A stretch of DNA of 34,647 nt, taken from positions 1-34,647 of the forward strand of contig WRDW01000020.1 of assembly GCA_009779995.1 (NCBI GenBank). The letters are read 5' to 3'. The notes beneath the pieces are model-generated. The model ran no database searches, was not told the DNA's origin, and saw nothing but the letters and a program-made list of their open reading frames with translations. Shown here piece by piece: positions 9,028 to 16,980 of this stretch; the stretch's first letter is position 1, and every line of letters begins with the position of its first letter. This DNA is from Oscillospiraceae bacterium. GTDB taxonomy: Bacteria; Bacillota; Clostridia; Oscillospirales; Acutalibacteraceae. A program made the position numbers and the translations under genes.

Positions 9028-9780
9028 ATGCAAAACAAGCTCAAGCTCCACGGCTTCAACAACCTGACGAAGTCGCTGTGCTTCAACATCTATGATTTTT
9101 GTTATGCCGAAACGGAAGAGGAGAAAAAGGCGTTTATCGCCTACATAGACGAGCGCTACAACGCCGAGCGCCTGGCCGAAATCCTCATGGACGTCGCCGC
9201 GATGATCAAGGCGTCGGTGCTCAGCGTATCCAGGCAGGATTACGACCCCCAGGGGGCCAGCGTCACGCTGCTCATCGCGGAGGAGCCCATCCCTGAGGCC
9301 GTCGTCGCCCACCTGGATAAGAGCCACATCGCGGTGCACACCTACCCCGAATGCCACCCCGGCTCGCCCGTCGCGAGCTTCCGCGCGGACATCGACGTGG
9401 CCACCTGCGGGGAACTCACGCCCCTGGATACCCTCGGCTACCTCATCGGCCGCTTCGGCGCGGGCATCGTCATCATGGACTACAAAGTGCGCGGGTTTAC
9501 GCGCGCCTCGGATGGCGAAAAAATATATATGGACCACGACATGCGGTCCGTACAGGACTATATTGATGCATCCATGCTGCAAAAGTACCGCGCCGAGGAC
9601 GTGAACCTCCCGCGGGCGCGCATCTTCCACACGAAAATGCTGCTTAAAGAGATCAGCCCGGAAAAGTACCTGTTCGGTTCGGACAGCCGCCCATCGCCGC
9701 AGGCGCAGGCCATGGAGTGCCTTCGTCGGGAGATGGAAGAAATCTATCACGGTAAGAACGGCGAAAAAAATCTATCATAA
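9028..9780 (+). CDS. speD: S-adenosylmethionine decarboxylase proenzyme, E. coli-type (class 1A)
   Basis: SpeD makes decarboxylated AdoMet, the aminopropyl donor used by SpeE. It self-cleaves between Lys and Ser to form a pyruvoyl cofactor; here the site is Lys98-Ser99 in HLDKSHIAVHTYPE. The N-terminus LKLHGFNNLTKSL and the C-terminal IFHTKMLLKEI match the longer E. coli-type enzyme, not the short Bacillus type. I chose ATG 9028, preceded by GGGAGGA, which gives the family start MQNKLKLHGF; an ATG at 9010 adds six residues and has a poor site. At 250 residues it is somewhat shorter than E. coli SpeD (264), mostly because the loop before the cleavage site is about 14 residues shorter. Confidence 0.94.
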   Translation: MQNKLKLHGFNNLTKSLCFNIYDFCYAETEEEKKAFIAYIDERYNAERLAEILMDVAAMIKASVLSVSRQDYDPQGASVTLLIAEEPIPEAVVAHLDKSHIAVHTYPECHPGSPVASFRADIDVATCGELTPLDTLGYLIGRFGAGIVIMDYKVRGFTRASDGEKIYMDHDMRSVQDYIDASMLQKYRAEDVNLPRARIFHTKMLLKEISPEKYLFGSDSRPSPQAQAMECLRREMEEIYHGKNGEKNLS

Positions 9781-9791
9781 GGAGGCGCATC

Positions 9792-11255
9792 ATGGCGGAA
9801 CGCTACAGGCCCCTGACGCTGCTGCATTCCAACGACCTGCACGGGGACTTCATGTCCGGGGAGGAGAACGAGCAGCTGCTCGGGGGTATTTCCATGCTCT
9901 CGGGCTATGTCGCCAAGGTCAAGGCGGAACAGGAGAACACCATCTACTGCATCGCCGGGGATATGCTCCAAGGCTCGCTGATCGACAGCGAGTTCAAGGG
10001 CATCTCGACGATCGAGATCATGAACATGCTCGGCCCGGACGTGGTGTCCTTGGGCAACCACGAGATCGACTACGGGCTGGCCCACCTGCTGTTCCTGGAG
10101 CGCTGCGCGAAGTTCCCCATCGTCAACGCGAATTTGTTTATCAAAAACCCCTATACCCGCCTGTTCAGCTCCCACAAGATCATCGAGATGGACGACATGC
10201 AAATTCTCTTCATCGGCATCATCACCCAGGAGGTGATGAGCAGCATCAAGCTCGATAACCTGCTGGGCAGCCTGATCGACGTGGAGGAGGCCGCCCAGGA
10301 GGTGGGGAGCATCTGCAACGCCTACAACAACGTGGACATCGATTTCACCATCCTGCTCACCCACATCGGCTTTGAAGAGGATAAACGACTGGCCGCCCTG
10401 CTGGACCCCGACTGGGGGGTGGACGTGATTATAGGCGGACACAGCCACACCGTGCTGGAGCAGCCGGCGCTGGTCAACAACATTCTCATCACCCAAGCGG
10501 GCGTGGGCACAAAGCAGATCGGCCGCTTCGACATCGTCGTGGATACGGACAACAACGACGTGCACAGCTACAAGTGGAACCTCATCCCCATCGACAGCCG
10601 CCACTGCCCCCGGGACCTGCAGCTGGAGGAGACCATCGCACACTTCAAGGACCAGGTGGACGCAAAGTACGACTGTGTGCTGTGCAGGTTCCCCCGGGCG
10701 CTCACCCACCCGGATCGCTATCAGGAGACGGAGCTCGGCAACCTGTTCAGCGACGCCCTGCGCGAGTGCCTCGGCGCGGACATCGTGCTGTTCGGCTCCG
10801 GGGCGATACGCAAAACGCAGGCGGGCCCGCTGTTCACCCGGGCGGACATGCTGGAGCTCACGCCCTTCGACGACCGCGTGTACCTGGTGAAAGCCACCGG
10901 GGCGCAGCTGCGGCGCATGATCGCCCACGTGCTGCGCGAGGACAACCTCAGCGGCGCGCACGGCGAATTCTACCAGTTCTCCGAGGGCCTGCACGTCACC
11001 TACGACCGCGCCAATCGCCGCATCGCGCGCCTGGAGTTCGACGGCGAGCCCATCGCGGACGACAGGATGCTCAGCATTGGCCTGCAGGAGTACCACTACA
11101 AGAATTTCGACGCCTTCTTCGGCCTCCCCCGCGCGCAATTGGCCGACGGCAAGGGGATCGTGGCCGTCACCTCCCTGCTGGACGTGCTGGAGGAATACCT
11201 CTCCTCCCACCACCAGCCCGACGCCCACGTGGAGGGGCGGCTGGTGATCGCGTGA
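9792..11255 (+). CDS. 5'-nucleotidase / 2',3'-cyclic phosphodiesterase family metallophosphatase, no signal peptide
   Basis: This 487-residue protein has an N-terminal calcineurin-like metallophosphatase domain with the metal motifs HSNDLHGDF (12-20), GDMLQGS (56-62), LGNHEIDYG (about 86-94), THIG and GGHSHT, followed by a C-terminal 5'-nucleotidase substrate domain (ETELGNLFSDALRE, FGSGAIRKTQAG, ELTPFDD). UshA and YfkN relatives are exported, but this one starts MAERYRPLTLLHSND with no signal peptide, so it should be cytoplasmic. AAGGAGG precedes the ATG, 11 nt after speD. As last gene of the polyamine operon it may act on a nucleotide linked to that pathway, but the substrate cannot be read from sequence. 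Confidence 0.88.
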   Translation: MAERYRPLTLLHSNDLHGDFMSGEENEQLLGGISMLSGYVAKVKAEQENTIYCIAGDMLQGSLIDSEFKGISTIEIMNMLGPDVVSLGNHEIDYGLAHLLFLERCAKFPIVNANLFIKNPYTRLFSSHKIIEMDDMQILFIGIITQEVMSSIKLDNLLGSLIDVEEAAQEVGSICNAYNNVDIDFTILLTHIGFEEDKRLAALLDPDWGVDVIIGGHSHTVLEQPALVNNILITQAGVGTKQIGRFDIVVDTDNNDVHSYKWNLIPIDSRHCPRDLQLEETIAHFKDQVDAKYDCVLCRFPRALTHPDRYQETELGNLFSDALRECLGADIVLFGSGAIRKTQAGPLFTRADMLELTPFDDRVYLVKATGAQLRRMIAHVLREDNLSGAHGEFYQFSEGLHVTYDRANRRIARLEFDGEPIADDRMLSIGLQEYHYKNFDAFFGLPRAQLADGKGIVAVTSLLDVLEEYLSSHHQPDAHVEGRLVIA

Positions 11256-11309
11256 TGCGGTTCACGTTCTGAACGAGCCGCTGCATAGCGGTGGGCTGTT
11301 CAGGCCATG

Positions 11310-11341
11310 ATGCAGAGACGCACGGCAGTGCGTCTCTGCAT
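11310..11341. terminator. Strong hairpin between convergent genes
   Basis: A perfect 14-bp stem, ATGCAGAGACGCAC (11310-11323) with GTGCGTCTCTGCAT (11328-11341) and loop GGCA, lies between the end of the polyamine operon and the end of the minus-strand surface-protein gene. There is no clear T-run on either side, so it may be a transcript-end stabiliser or a weak bidirectional terminator. Confidence 0.6.
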
Positions 11342-11345
11342 TGCA

Positions 11346-12221
11346 TCACTGCGCCAGCTTCTTCCGCTTGCGCTTCTTCAAAAACACAACCAGCAGCACA
11401 ATCAGCCCCGCCGGGAGCACGAGGAACAGGAAAATCAAAAACAGGTTGACGAGCCAATCGGGTATATCGTCCTCCTCGGGCAAATCCCCCGGCTCCCACG
11501 CCTCGTCGTCCAGGATGTCCTTCGCCTCGCCGGCGGGCGTATAGAACGCCTCGCTCTCGGCGGTGAGGGTGGACGTGCCGTCGTTGCACTTGAGGACGAA
11601 GACGACCAGGTCGTCGGGCTCCAGCCACTCGTATGGCACGAACAGCTCCCATTCCTGCGTTCTGTAGGCCAGCACGTTTTTTTCGCCTGTGATCTCCGAG
11701 AGGGCGTAGACGTCGAAATCCAGCAGGGAGGGATCGGCGCTGTTGTCGTCCCAGCGCAGCTCAAAGCCCGCCTCTGTTTCCCGGACATCAAGCGACACTT
11801 CCCCCTCCCGCGCATACACTTGCGCATTCGAGATCACCCGGCCCGCCCTATCCACAAGGTCGAACTCAAAGATTACGCCGACAAGGGGCACCAGCACGGC
11901 GAAGCGCGCCTCATCCAGCTGGGCGAAGGGCAGGTCGGGGGCGGTCTCAAAGCTGACGCCGAAGGGGTAATTGGCAATCGCCTCCCTGTACGCCCCCCTG
12001 CCGCCATTGATAGCGCTGATGGCGTATTCCGTGCCAGGCGTACTTTTCACTATGAGAATGTCGTCCACCAGCTCGATGCGGACAATTTCGCCCCCGCCGT
12101 CGGGCGTGACATAACCCTCCACCAGAAAGTAGTGTTGATTATCGGCAGCGCTGGCGAACAGGGCCGGTGAAAATGACAGCACAAGTGCCAGGGCAAGCGT
12201 AAGTGTAAGTAATTTTTTCAT
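11346..12221 (-). CDS. Membrane-anchored exported protein of unknown function
   Basis: The 291-residue protein has a signal peptide (KKLLTLTLALALVLSFSPALFASAAD), an extracytoplasmic domain of about 220 residues rich in acidic residues and beta-strand-like segments, an acidic stretch (AWEPGDLPEEDDIPDW), a C-terminal TM segment (LVNLFLIFLFLVLPAGLIVLL) and a short basic tail (KKRKRKK) that should stay in the cytoplasm. It is therefore a type I surface protein without an LPxTG motif. The middle (about 135-225) reads like an immunoglobulin or fibronectin-like module (FELRWDDN, YEWLEPDDLVVFVLKC), but I cannot name a family. It lies 13 nt downstream of the metalloprotease gene, so the two are probably co-transcribed. 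Confidence 0.8.
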   Translation of the reverse strand: MKKLLTLTLALALVLSFSPALFASAADNQHYFLVEGYVTPDGGGEIVRIELVDDILIVKSTPGTEYAISAINGGRGAYREAIANYPFGVSFETAPDLPFAQLDEARFAVLVPLVGVIFEFDLVDRAGRVISNAQVYAREGEVSLDVRETEAGFELRWDDNSADPSLLDFDVYALSEITGEKNVLAYRTQEWELFVPYEWLEPDDLVVFVLKCNDGTSTLTAESEAFYTPAGEAKDILDDEAWEPGDLPEEDDIPDWLVNLFLIFLFLVLPAGLIVLLVVFLKKRKRKKLAQ

Positions 12222-12234
12222 GAATATCTCCTCC

Positions 12235-14598
12235 TTACCAGCCGCCGTCGGGGTCGTTGATGTCGGCGTCGTTGATCTTCTTGCCGTAGTCCGGGTCTAT
12301 GCGGTCGGTGTCGAGCCGCGAGCGCTTGGGTGTACGGCCGTAGCGCCACTGCGGGTAGAGCACAGAGAGGCCCGCGTATTCGTGCTCCCGCAGCTCCTGG
12401 GGCGGGTAGAGCCCGTATTCGGCGCATACGAGGTCAAAGCGCGCGGTCTCGCCTTCGCCCATGGCGTCAAACTTGTCTATTGCGATTTTTGCGCCGTTCG
12501 CTGTGATATTCATGCCGTAGCGGTCATTGGCGTACCAGGCGTAGAAGCCGTAGACATAGTCCTTGGGGAAGGGATAGGCGTCGAGGTCCCGCGAGCTTTC
12601 CATGATCCCAAAGTCGAAAATGTCGTAGTTCATCAGCCGGACGCGCTGGGCCTTTGTGAGGTCGGCGTAGGCGGGTGTGCCGACGGATTGGCCGGGCCTG
12701 GGGGCGGCGGTGGTGGTGGACTGAGACCTCGTTATTGTTGACTGCGGAGCTGTTGTTGTCGTAGTTGTAGTTGTAGTTGTTTTCGTGGTTGTGGTGGCAG
12801 CCCGGGTGGTCGGAGGCTCCTCGTAACCCCTGTCCGCGAATTTGCCGGGGTCGATGGGCTCGTCGTTCACCGGGTTGATCGTGGGAACCGGCAGGGACTC
12901 CGGCTGGGGCTCCAAGGGCTCCTCCTCGTCCGGCAGGGGCGTCACGTTGCTTATAGTTGTATACATGAAATAAACAGTCCCGTCGCACTTGACGAAATCG
13001 ACGAAGAAGTAGTCCTCGCTGATCCAGCCGTCGCCGCAGGGGGACTGCGTGAAGAAGTCCCGCCAGTATTGGAGGCCGTCGTACTCGTACAGGGCGCTGG
13101 TCATGGCCATCTGGCCGATATGGCTGTGCGTATCGGCTTTGATGGCGTTGAGCACGGGGTCCAGGGAGGTCTGTTTCGCGAAGTCGCGCCGCGCCATGAT
13201 GTCCAGCGCCAGGGAGTGCAGGTGCTTTTGCCCCGAGGCCAGAATATTGTCATTCTTGTAGGGGGCGTAGCCCTTAGCCGCCCGTACTTCTCCCAGCATT
13301 TTTCTAAATTCCGCGATGAGGGCCTCCCGGTCTTTATTGGAGAGCTCGTCGTCGGCGGGCCGCGCCGCCACGATGCTGCCGTCGGTATACACCCTGGGCA
13401 GCACGTTCAAATAGTTGGGGATCAGATGCCGGTAGGCCTCCTCCCACACCATGCTGGTGGGCCAGTGCCGGTGGCTGGAGCCCATGAAGCTGCTGCGGCC
13501 CAGCATGGGCACATCCGCCTTGGGGTTGTAGGGGTTTTGCGCCTCGGCGATGGTGATGCCGCTGTAGTTGTTGCCCTCCACGCAGCAGAAGTATTCGCGC
13601 TGGCCCGTGACGCTTTGCCCGTTCTCCCGGCCGCTCACGCCGTAGGGGGCACCGTTGACGTTGACGGAGAACGAGCCGCCGGTGTATTCGTCGCCGTTGC
13701 CCAGGATGTGCCCCAGCTCGTGCAGCAGCGTGGCCTCCAGGGCCTCGGCGGTGGGTTTGTGGCCCAGGGTGAGCACGGCGGCGTGGTTGCAGTTGGTGTA
13801 GCCTGTTGTGTTGCCGCCGCCCTGCCTGTCGTTGTCGTTCAAAGGCGCGTTCACCGCCGCCACGACGACGTCGTAGTTCTGCGCCGACTTGGTGCGGTAG
13901 CTCTCGATGTCCGAGAGCAGCCGCATCGCGCCGCCGGGCTCGCCTATGTCGTAGCCCTCCGCGCCCGTGCCGAAGGCGATTTTGGCGTTTCTGTATTTCG
14001 CTTTGAGCCTGCTCTCCGAGACGGGCAGGGCCTGGCTGCGCAGGGGGATGGTGGCGGCCGTCAGGTCGGGCGCGGGATAGGCCTTCCCGCCGTGCTTCAC
14101 CGAGGCCGAGATGATCAAAACGGAGAAGCTGCGCGAGGCGTTGAAGATGGCCTCCGTGGTCTTGCTCACCCCGTTAATGGTGGCCGTGAAGCTGTAGCGC
14201 CCCGGCCGCCAGCCGTTCACCGCGTTTTTGGCGGGCGTAAAGGTGAGCAGCTGCCTGCGCCCGCTCTCCTTGGGCGTCACCGTGGCCAGATGGCTCCCCT
14301 CGTAGGAGATGCTCAGGAATGCGGAGGTGATGTCGGTCATTTCGGCCAGCACCACCTGGATGGAGGTGGGCTTTTCGGCCACAAAGGTGTTCATGAAGTA
14401 GAACTTGCCGCTGTCGAGGTCCACGCCCTTGCCCATCACCTGCGTCACCTCCACGCTGGAGATGACCGCCTCCGCCGCGCTGGCGGGCACAAGCGCCAGG
14501 GACCCCAGCAGCAGCGCAGCCGCCAAAACTATCCCAGCGAATCTGCGGATTCGCCGGGGGCCCCGTAAAAAAGCCAGGTATCTGCCCGCGTGTCTCAT
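12235..14598 (-). CDS. Large exported zinc metalloprotease, M64-like
   Basis: The 787-residue protein starts with a long signal peptide (TM core GIVLAAALLLGSLALVPASA). An N-terminal beta-rich domain (about 45-155) is followed by the catalytic domain with HELGH (293-297) and then GNGDEY (301-306). HExxH followed after a few residues by a DEY is characteristic of M64 (IgA-protease-like) peptidases, so I assign that family with moderate confidence. A Thr-rich, linker-like segment of about 30 residues separates a C-terminal domain of about 150 residues that I do not recognise; it ends in an Asp-rich tail (DTDRIDPDYG, DADINDPDGGW). The ribosome-binding site GGGGGAG precedes the ATG. It is co-oriented with and 13 nt upstream of the surface protein. 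Confidence 0.8.
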   Translation of the reverse strand: MRHAGRYLAFLRGPRRIRRFAGIVLAAALLLGSLALVPASAAEAVISSVEVTQVMGKGVDLDSGKFYFMNTFVAEKPTSIQVVLAEMTDITSAFLSISYEGSHLATVTPKESGRRQLLTFTPAKNAVNGWRPGRYSFTATINGVSKTTEAIFNASRSFSVLIISASVKHGGKAYPAPDLTAATIPLRSQALPVSESRLKAKYRNAKIAFGTGAEGYDIGEPGGAMRLLSDIESYRTKSAQNYDVVVAAVNAPLNDNDRQGGGNTTGYTNCNHAAVLTLGHKPTAEALEATLLHELGHILGNGDEYTGGSFSVNVNGAPYGVSGRENGQSVTGQREYFCCVEGNNYSGITIAEAQNPYNPKADVPMLGRSSFMGSSHRHWPTSMVWEEAYRHLIPNYLNVLPRVYTDGSIVAARPADDELSNKDREALIAEFRKMLGEVRAAKGYAPYKNDNILASGQKHLHSLALDIMARRDFAKQTSLDPVLNAIKADTHSHIGQMAMTSALYEYDGLQYWRDFFTQSPCGDGWISEDYFFVDFVKCDGTVYFMYTTISNVTPLPDEEEPLEPQPESLPVPTINPVNDEPIDPGKFADRGYEEPPTTRAATTTTKTTTTTTTTTTAPQSTITRSQSTTTAAPRPGQSVGTPAYADLTKAQRVRLMNYDIFDFGIMESSRDLDAYPFPKDYVYGFYAWYANDRYGMNITANGAKIAIDKFDAMGEGETARFDLVCAEYGLYPPQELREHEYAGLSVLYPQWRYGRTPKRSRLDTDRIDPDYGKKINDADINDPDGGW

Positions 14599-14718
14599 GT
14601 TTTAATCTCCCCCTTGATAAGCATTTTGCCCTATGTGGCTTCATTGTTTTCCAGGTTTATTTTATCAGAAAATGGGTTGGGGGGGGCATATGTTAAGAAA
14701 TCTTAATCGAGCTGGCGA

Positions 14719-14748
14719 GGGCGGCACTCTCGCGCAGAGAATGCCGCC
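14719..14748. repeat. Dispersed palindromic repeat, long-loop copy
   Basis: GGGCGGCA and TGCCGCC flank CTCTCGCGCAGAGAA, itself able to pair (CTCT/AGAG). It lies upstream of the metalloprotease gene, 17 nt from another copy. Confidence 0.65.
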
Positions 14749-14764
14749 TGTGTTGTTTGTGTTC

Positions 14765-14784
14765 GGGCGGCTAGAATGCCGCCC
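14765..14784. repeat. Dispersed palindromic repeat, copy 3
   Basis: GGGCGGCTAGAATGCCGCCC differs at one base from the copy at 18258-18277. It lies 15 nt beyond the stop of the small minus-strand gene. Confidence 0.8.
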
Positions 14785-14798
14785 CTATAGGTTTCCTG

Positions 14799-15086
14799 TC
14801 ATCCCTGCACCATAATCACTCTCACATCTGCCAACAGGGCATTTGCCAGGTCGCTTCCGATAGCAAGCAGCGGGTCGAACTCCCTGCACTTTACACCAAA
14901 CAGCAGATGGACATGGTTTTCCACGGCCTCAAAGCCGATCTTGTCCTTGAGATCGGCGAAGTCGGAAAAGCCCGTCAAATCGATGGTGCTGTTGCGGTAC
15001 ACGACGTACTCGTTGCCTTTTCCGTCCGTGAGGGTTTTGAAAGCGAAGAGATTGGCGAGCGTCTGGAGGTGCTTGAGAAGTTTCAT
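14799..15086 (-). CDS. Small protein of unknown function downstream of ychF
   Basis: The 95-residue product starts MKLLKHLQTLANLFAF and continues with short strands (GNEYVVYRN, STIDLTGFSDFADL, VENHVHLLFGV). I recognise no family, signal peptide or TM segment. I chose the ATG at 15086 because AGGAG lies about 10 nt before it on the minus strand; an ATG at 15149 would overlap the ychF stop and add 21 residues with little pattern. It is co-oriented with ychF, whose stop is 55 nt upstream. Whether it is translated is moderately supported by length, start site and even composition. Confidence 0.6.
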   Translation of the reverse strand: MKLLKHLQTLANLFAFKTLTDGKGNEYVVYRNSTIDLTGFSDFADLKDKIGFEAVENHVHLLFGVKCREFDPLLAIGSDLANALLADVRVIMVQG

Positions 15087-15141
15087 TTTCTTCGGCTCCT
15101 GTGCGAATTTGGATGGCATGAATGCCGTTACTGCTATCCCC

Positions 15142-16245
15142 TCACACATTAAACCTAATCAGCACCACATCCCCATCCTGCATCACATACTCCTTGCCCT
15201 CCACGCGCACCAAGCCCTTCTCCTTGGCGGCGGCCATGGTGCCGCAGGCCATCAGGTCGTCGAAAGCGATCACTTCCGCGCGGATGAAGCCCCGCTCCAG
15301 GTCGCTGTGGATTTTCCCCGCCGCCTTGGGGGCCTTCGTGCCGCGTTTGATCGTCCACGCGCGCACCTCGGGGGTCCCGGCGGTGAGGAAGCTCATCAGG
15401 CCCAGCAGGGCGTAGCTGCGCCGGACGACCAGGTCCAGCCCGCCGTTTTCCACGCCGATTTCGGACAGGAATTCATGTCTTTCCTCGGGCGCAAGCTCAG
15501 CGACTTGTGCTTCGAGCTCGGCACAGATGGGCAGTACCTGCGGTACGGCTCCCCGCTTCGCGATCTCCTCCACGGCCCTGTAATGGGGATGCTCCTCGAT
15601 GTTGCCTGCGGCGAAGTCGCCCTCCCCGAAGTTGCACACGTAGAGTACCGGCTTGCTGGTCAGCAGGGTGATTTCGGCGATCAATAAACGCTCGTCGTCA
15701 GAGCAGGCAAATGAGCGGGCGGGCAGGCCTTCTTCAAGATGGGCGAGCAGGCGCTTGCAGAGCGCCAGCTCGGCCGCGGCGGATTTCCCCAGCACCTTCA
15801 CCTGCTTCCCCAGGCGCTCCACGCGGCGCTCGAGCACCTCCATATCCGCCAGGATGAGCTCCAGGTCGACGGTCTCTATGTCCCGCGCGGGGTCTATGCT
15901 GCCGTCCACGTGGAGCACGTCGTCGTCCTCGAAGCAGCGCACCACGTGCGCCACGGCGTCCACCTCGCGGATGTTCGCCAGGAATTTGTTCCCCAGCCCC
16001 TCGCCCTTCGAGGAACCGCTGACGAGCCCCGGGATGTCCACGAACTCTATCGTGGCCGCCGTGACCTTCTTCGGGTGATAGAGCGCCGCCAGGGCAATCA
16101 GGCGGGCGTCGGGCACGGCGGCCACGCCCACGTTGCGCTCCCTGGTGGAGAAGGCGTGCTTGGCGCTGTGCGCGCCCGCGCCCGTCACCACGTTGAACAG
16201 GGTGGTCTTGCCCACGTTGGGCAGTCCGACGATACCTAGCTTCAT
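15142..16245 (-). CDS. ychF: Ribosome-binding ATPase YchF (Obg family)
   Basis: YchF is an Obg-family NTPase that prefers ATP and associates with the ribosome; it has been linked to oxidative-stress responses. The 367-residue length fits the family. The P-loop GLPNVGKTT lies at 7-15, G3 is VDIPGL, followed by [14 protein letters not shown] and [13 protein letters not shown]. The C-terminal TGS-like domain includes [22 protein letters not shown] and ends in [16 protein letters not shown] chose the ATG at 16245, preceded by AGAGGAAA; a longer open frame upstream runs into the divergent relB promoter and has no family match. It is divergent from the second relB/yoeB locus. Confidence 0.96.
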   Translation of the reverse strand: MKLGIVGLPNVGKTTLFNVVTGAGAHSAKHAFSTRERNVGVAAVPDARLIALAALYHPKKVTAATIEFVDIPGLVSGSSKGEGLGNKFLANIREVDAVAHVVRCFEDDDVLHVDGSIDPARDIETVDLELILADMEVLERRVERLGKQVKVLGKSAAAELALCKRLLAHLEEGLPARSFACSDDERLLIAEITLLTSKPVLYVCNFGEGDFAAGNIEEHPHYRAVEEIAKRGAVPQVLPICAELEAQVAELAPEERHEFLSEIGVENGGLDLVVRRSYALLGLMSFLTAGTPEVRAWTIKRGTKAPKAAGKIHSDLERGFIRAEVIAFDDLMACGTMAAAKEKGLVRVEGKEYVMQDGDVVLIRFNV

Positions 16246-16270
16246 GGGGAAATTTCCTCTCATAAAAGGG

Positions 16271-16299
16271 TTGACAATGTAAAGAATATTGCGTATACT
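16271..16299 (+). promoter_or_regulatory. Promoter of the second relB locus with palindromic operator candidate
   Basis: TTGACA (16271-16276), 17 nt, TATACT (16294-16299). A near-palindrome, GCGTATACTGTATATGC, covers the -10 box, and ACAATG (16274-16279) with CATTGT (16307-16312) flank it. Confidence 0.8.
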
Positions 16300-16330
16300 G
16301 TATATGCATTGTAAAGGAGGTGAGAAAAGC

Positions 16331-16597
16331 ATGGCAATGACGAGCATCAATGTGCGGGTGGATGAAAACGACAAGCAACTGTTCGACAATTTCTGCGCCG
16401 CCGTCGGCATGAGCATGTCCACGGCCATCAATATGTTCATGAAGGCCACCCTGCGCGAGCAAAAAATCCCGTTCGCGCTGGCAGCGGACCCATTCTATAC
16501 CGAAGCCGATTTGCGGCGGCTCAATCGTGCCGTCTGGGAGGAGGAGCACGGCGTACCGGGCGTACGTAAAACTTTTGAGGAATTGGGGATAGTGTGA
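16331..16597 (+). CDS. relB: RelB/DinJ-family antitoxin, second locus
   Basis: The 88-residue protein starts with the ribbon-helix-helix strand TSINVRVDE, then FCAAVGMSMSTAINMFMKATLREQKIPFAL, a classic RelB/DinJ signature. The C-terminal half (FYTEADLRRLNRAVWEEE and FEELGIV) is the toxin-binding region and is complete here. AGGAGGTG precedes the ATG; a frame extending 14 codons upstream has no supporting site. The stop overlaps the toxin ATG (TGATG). The partner toxin is frameshifted, so this antitoxin may persist only as a DNA-binding regulator or as protection against the intact YoeB elsewhere in the window. Confidence 0.88.
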   Translation: MAMTSINVRVDENDKQLFDNFCAAVGMSMSTAINMFMKATLREQKIPFALAADPFYTEADLRRLNRAVWEEEHGVPGVRKTFEELGIV

Positions 16598-16861
16598 TGC
16601 CTGACGATTTTTTATTCCGCGGGAAAAGCTTCGAAGAATACACGTATTGGCAAGAGCAGGACAGCAAAACGTTGGAGAAGGTCAATCGCCTGCTGGCGGA
16701 TATCCGGCGCAATGGCTATAAGGGCATAGGCAAACCCGAGCCTTTGAAACACAGCCAGGGCAAATGGAGCCGCCGCATCGACAAGGAGAACCGTATCATC
16801 CTACCGAATCGAAGGCGACACGGTATTCATTTATGCCTGCCGCCACCACTACGACGATTAA
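16597..16861 (+). pseudogene. yoeB: Frameshifted YoeB-family toxin
   Basis: From the ATG at 16597 the frame reads like YoeB (SFEEYTYWQEQDSKTLEKVN, then GIGKPEPL, IDKENRII), then changes to an Arg/Pro-rich string. Moving by one base at about 16800-16801 restores the family ending: YRIEGDTVFIYACRHHYDD and a TAA at 16859-16861. One extra C in the run ATCATCCTAC accounts for it. The restored protein would be 87 residues with Glu48, Arg66, His84 and Tyr85 in place of the E. coli catalytic residues. In the actual frame the His-Tyr pair is lost, so the toxin should be inactive. A sequencing error would give the same picture. Confidence 0.88.
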
Positions 16862-16947
16862 GAAAGGAGCCGCCAAATGCGCCGCCATGTCATATTTGAA
16901 CCGCAAATCCGTATAATGTCCTGCAAAAAGCCCTGCAAATGAACCCC

Positions 16948-16980
16948 GCCGCCGCTGATCTCTCAGCGGCGGCTTTTTTT
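16948..16980 (+). terminator. Rho-independent terminator after the relB/yoeB remnant
   Basis: A perfect 11-bp stem, GCCGCCGCTGA with TCAGCGGCGGC around loop TCTC, is followed by TTTTTTT on the plus strand. The T-run borders the glyA stop, so the hairpin may also mark the glyA mRNA end. Confidence 0.9.

Noticed and set aside
9747-11228. A 493-codon minus-strand open frame opposite the 5'-nucleotidase
   Set aside because: Shadow of a high-GC gene; Val/His/Gly-rich with no family features.
13069-14568. A 499-codon open frame on the plus strand opposite the M64-like protease
   Set aside because: It mirrors a real gene in GC-rich DNA, is Gly/Arg/His-rich with no motif, and has no ribosome-binding site. 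The minus-strand protein has a signal peptide and a zinc motif.
14550-14600. Use of the Asp-rich C-terminus of the M64-like protein (12235-12320) as a dockerin
   Set aside because: There is only one loosely Ca-loop-like segment and no duplicated F-helix pattern, so a dockerin is not supported.
14633-14815. 60-codon plus-strand open frame in the gap upstream of the protease
   Set aside because: It spans two palindromic repeats and has no ribosome-binding site or protein-like pattern.
16246-16449. 68-codon N-terminal extension of YchF
   Set aside because: It covers the divergent relB promoter and gene start; YchF proteins begin [13 protein letters not shown].
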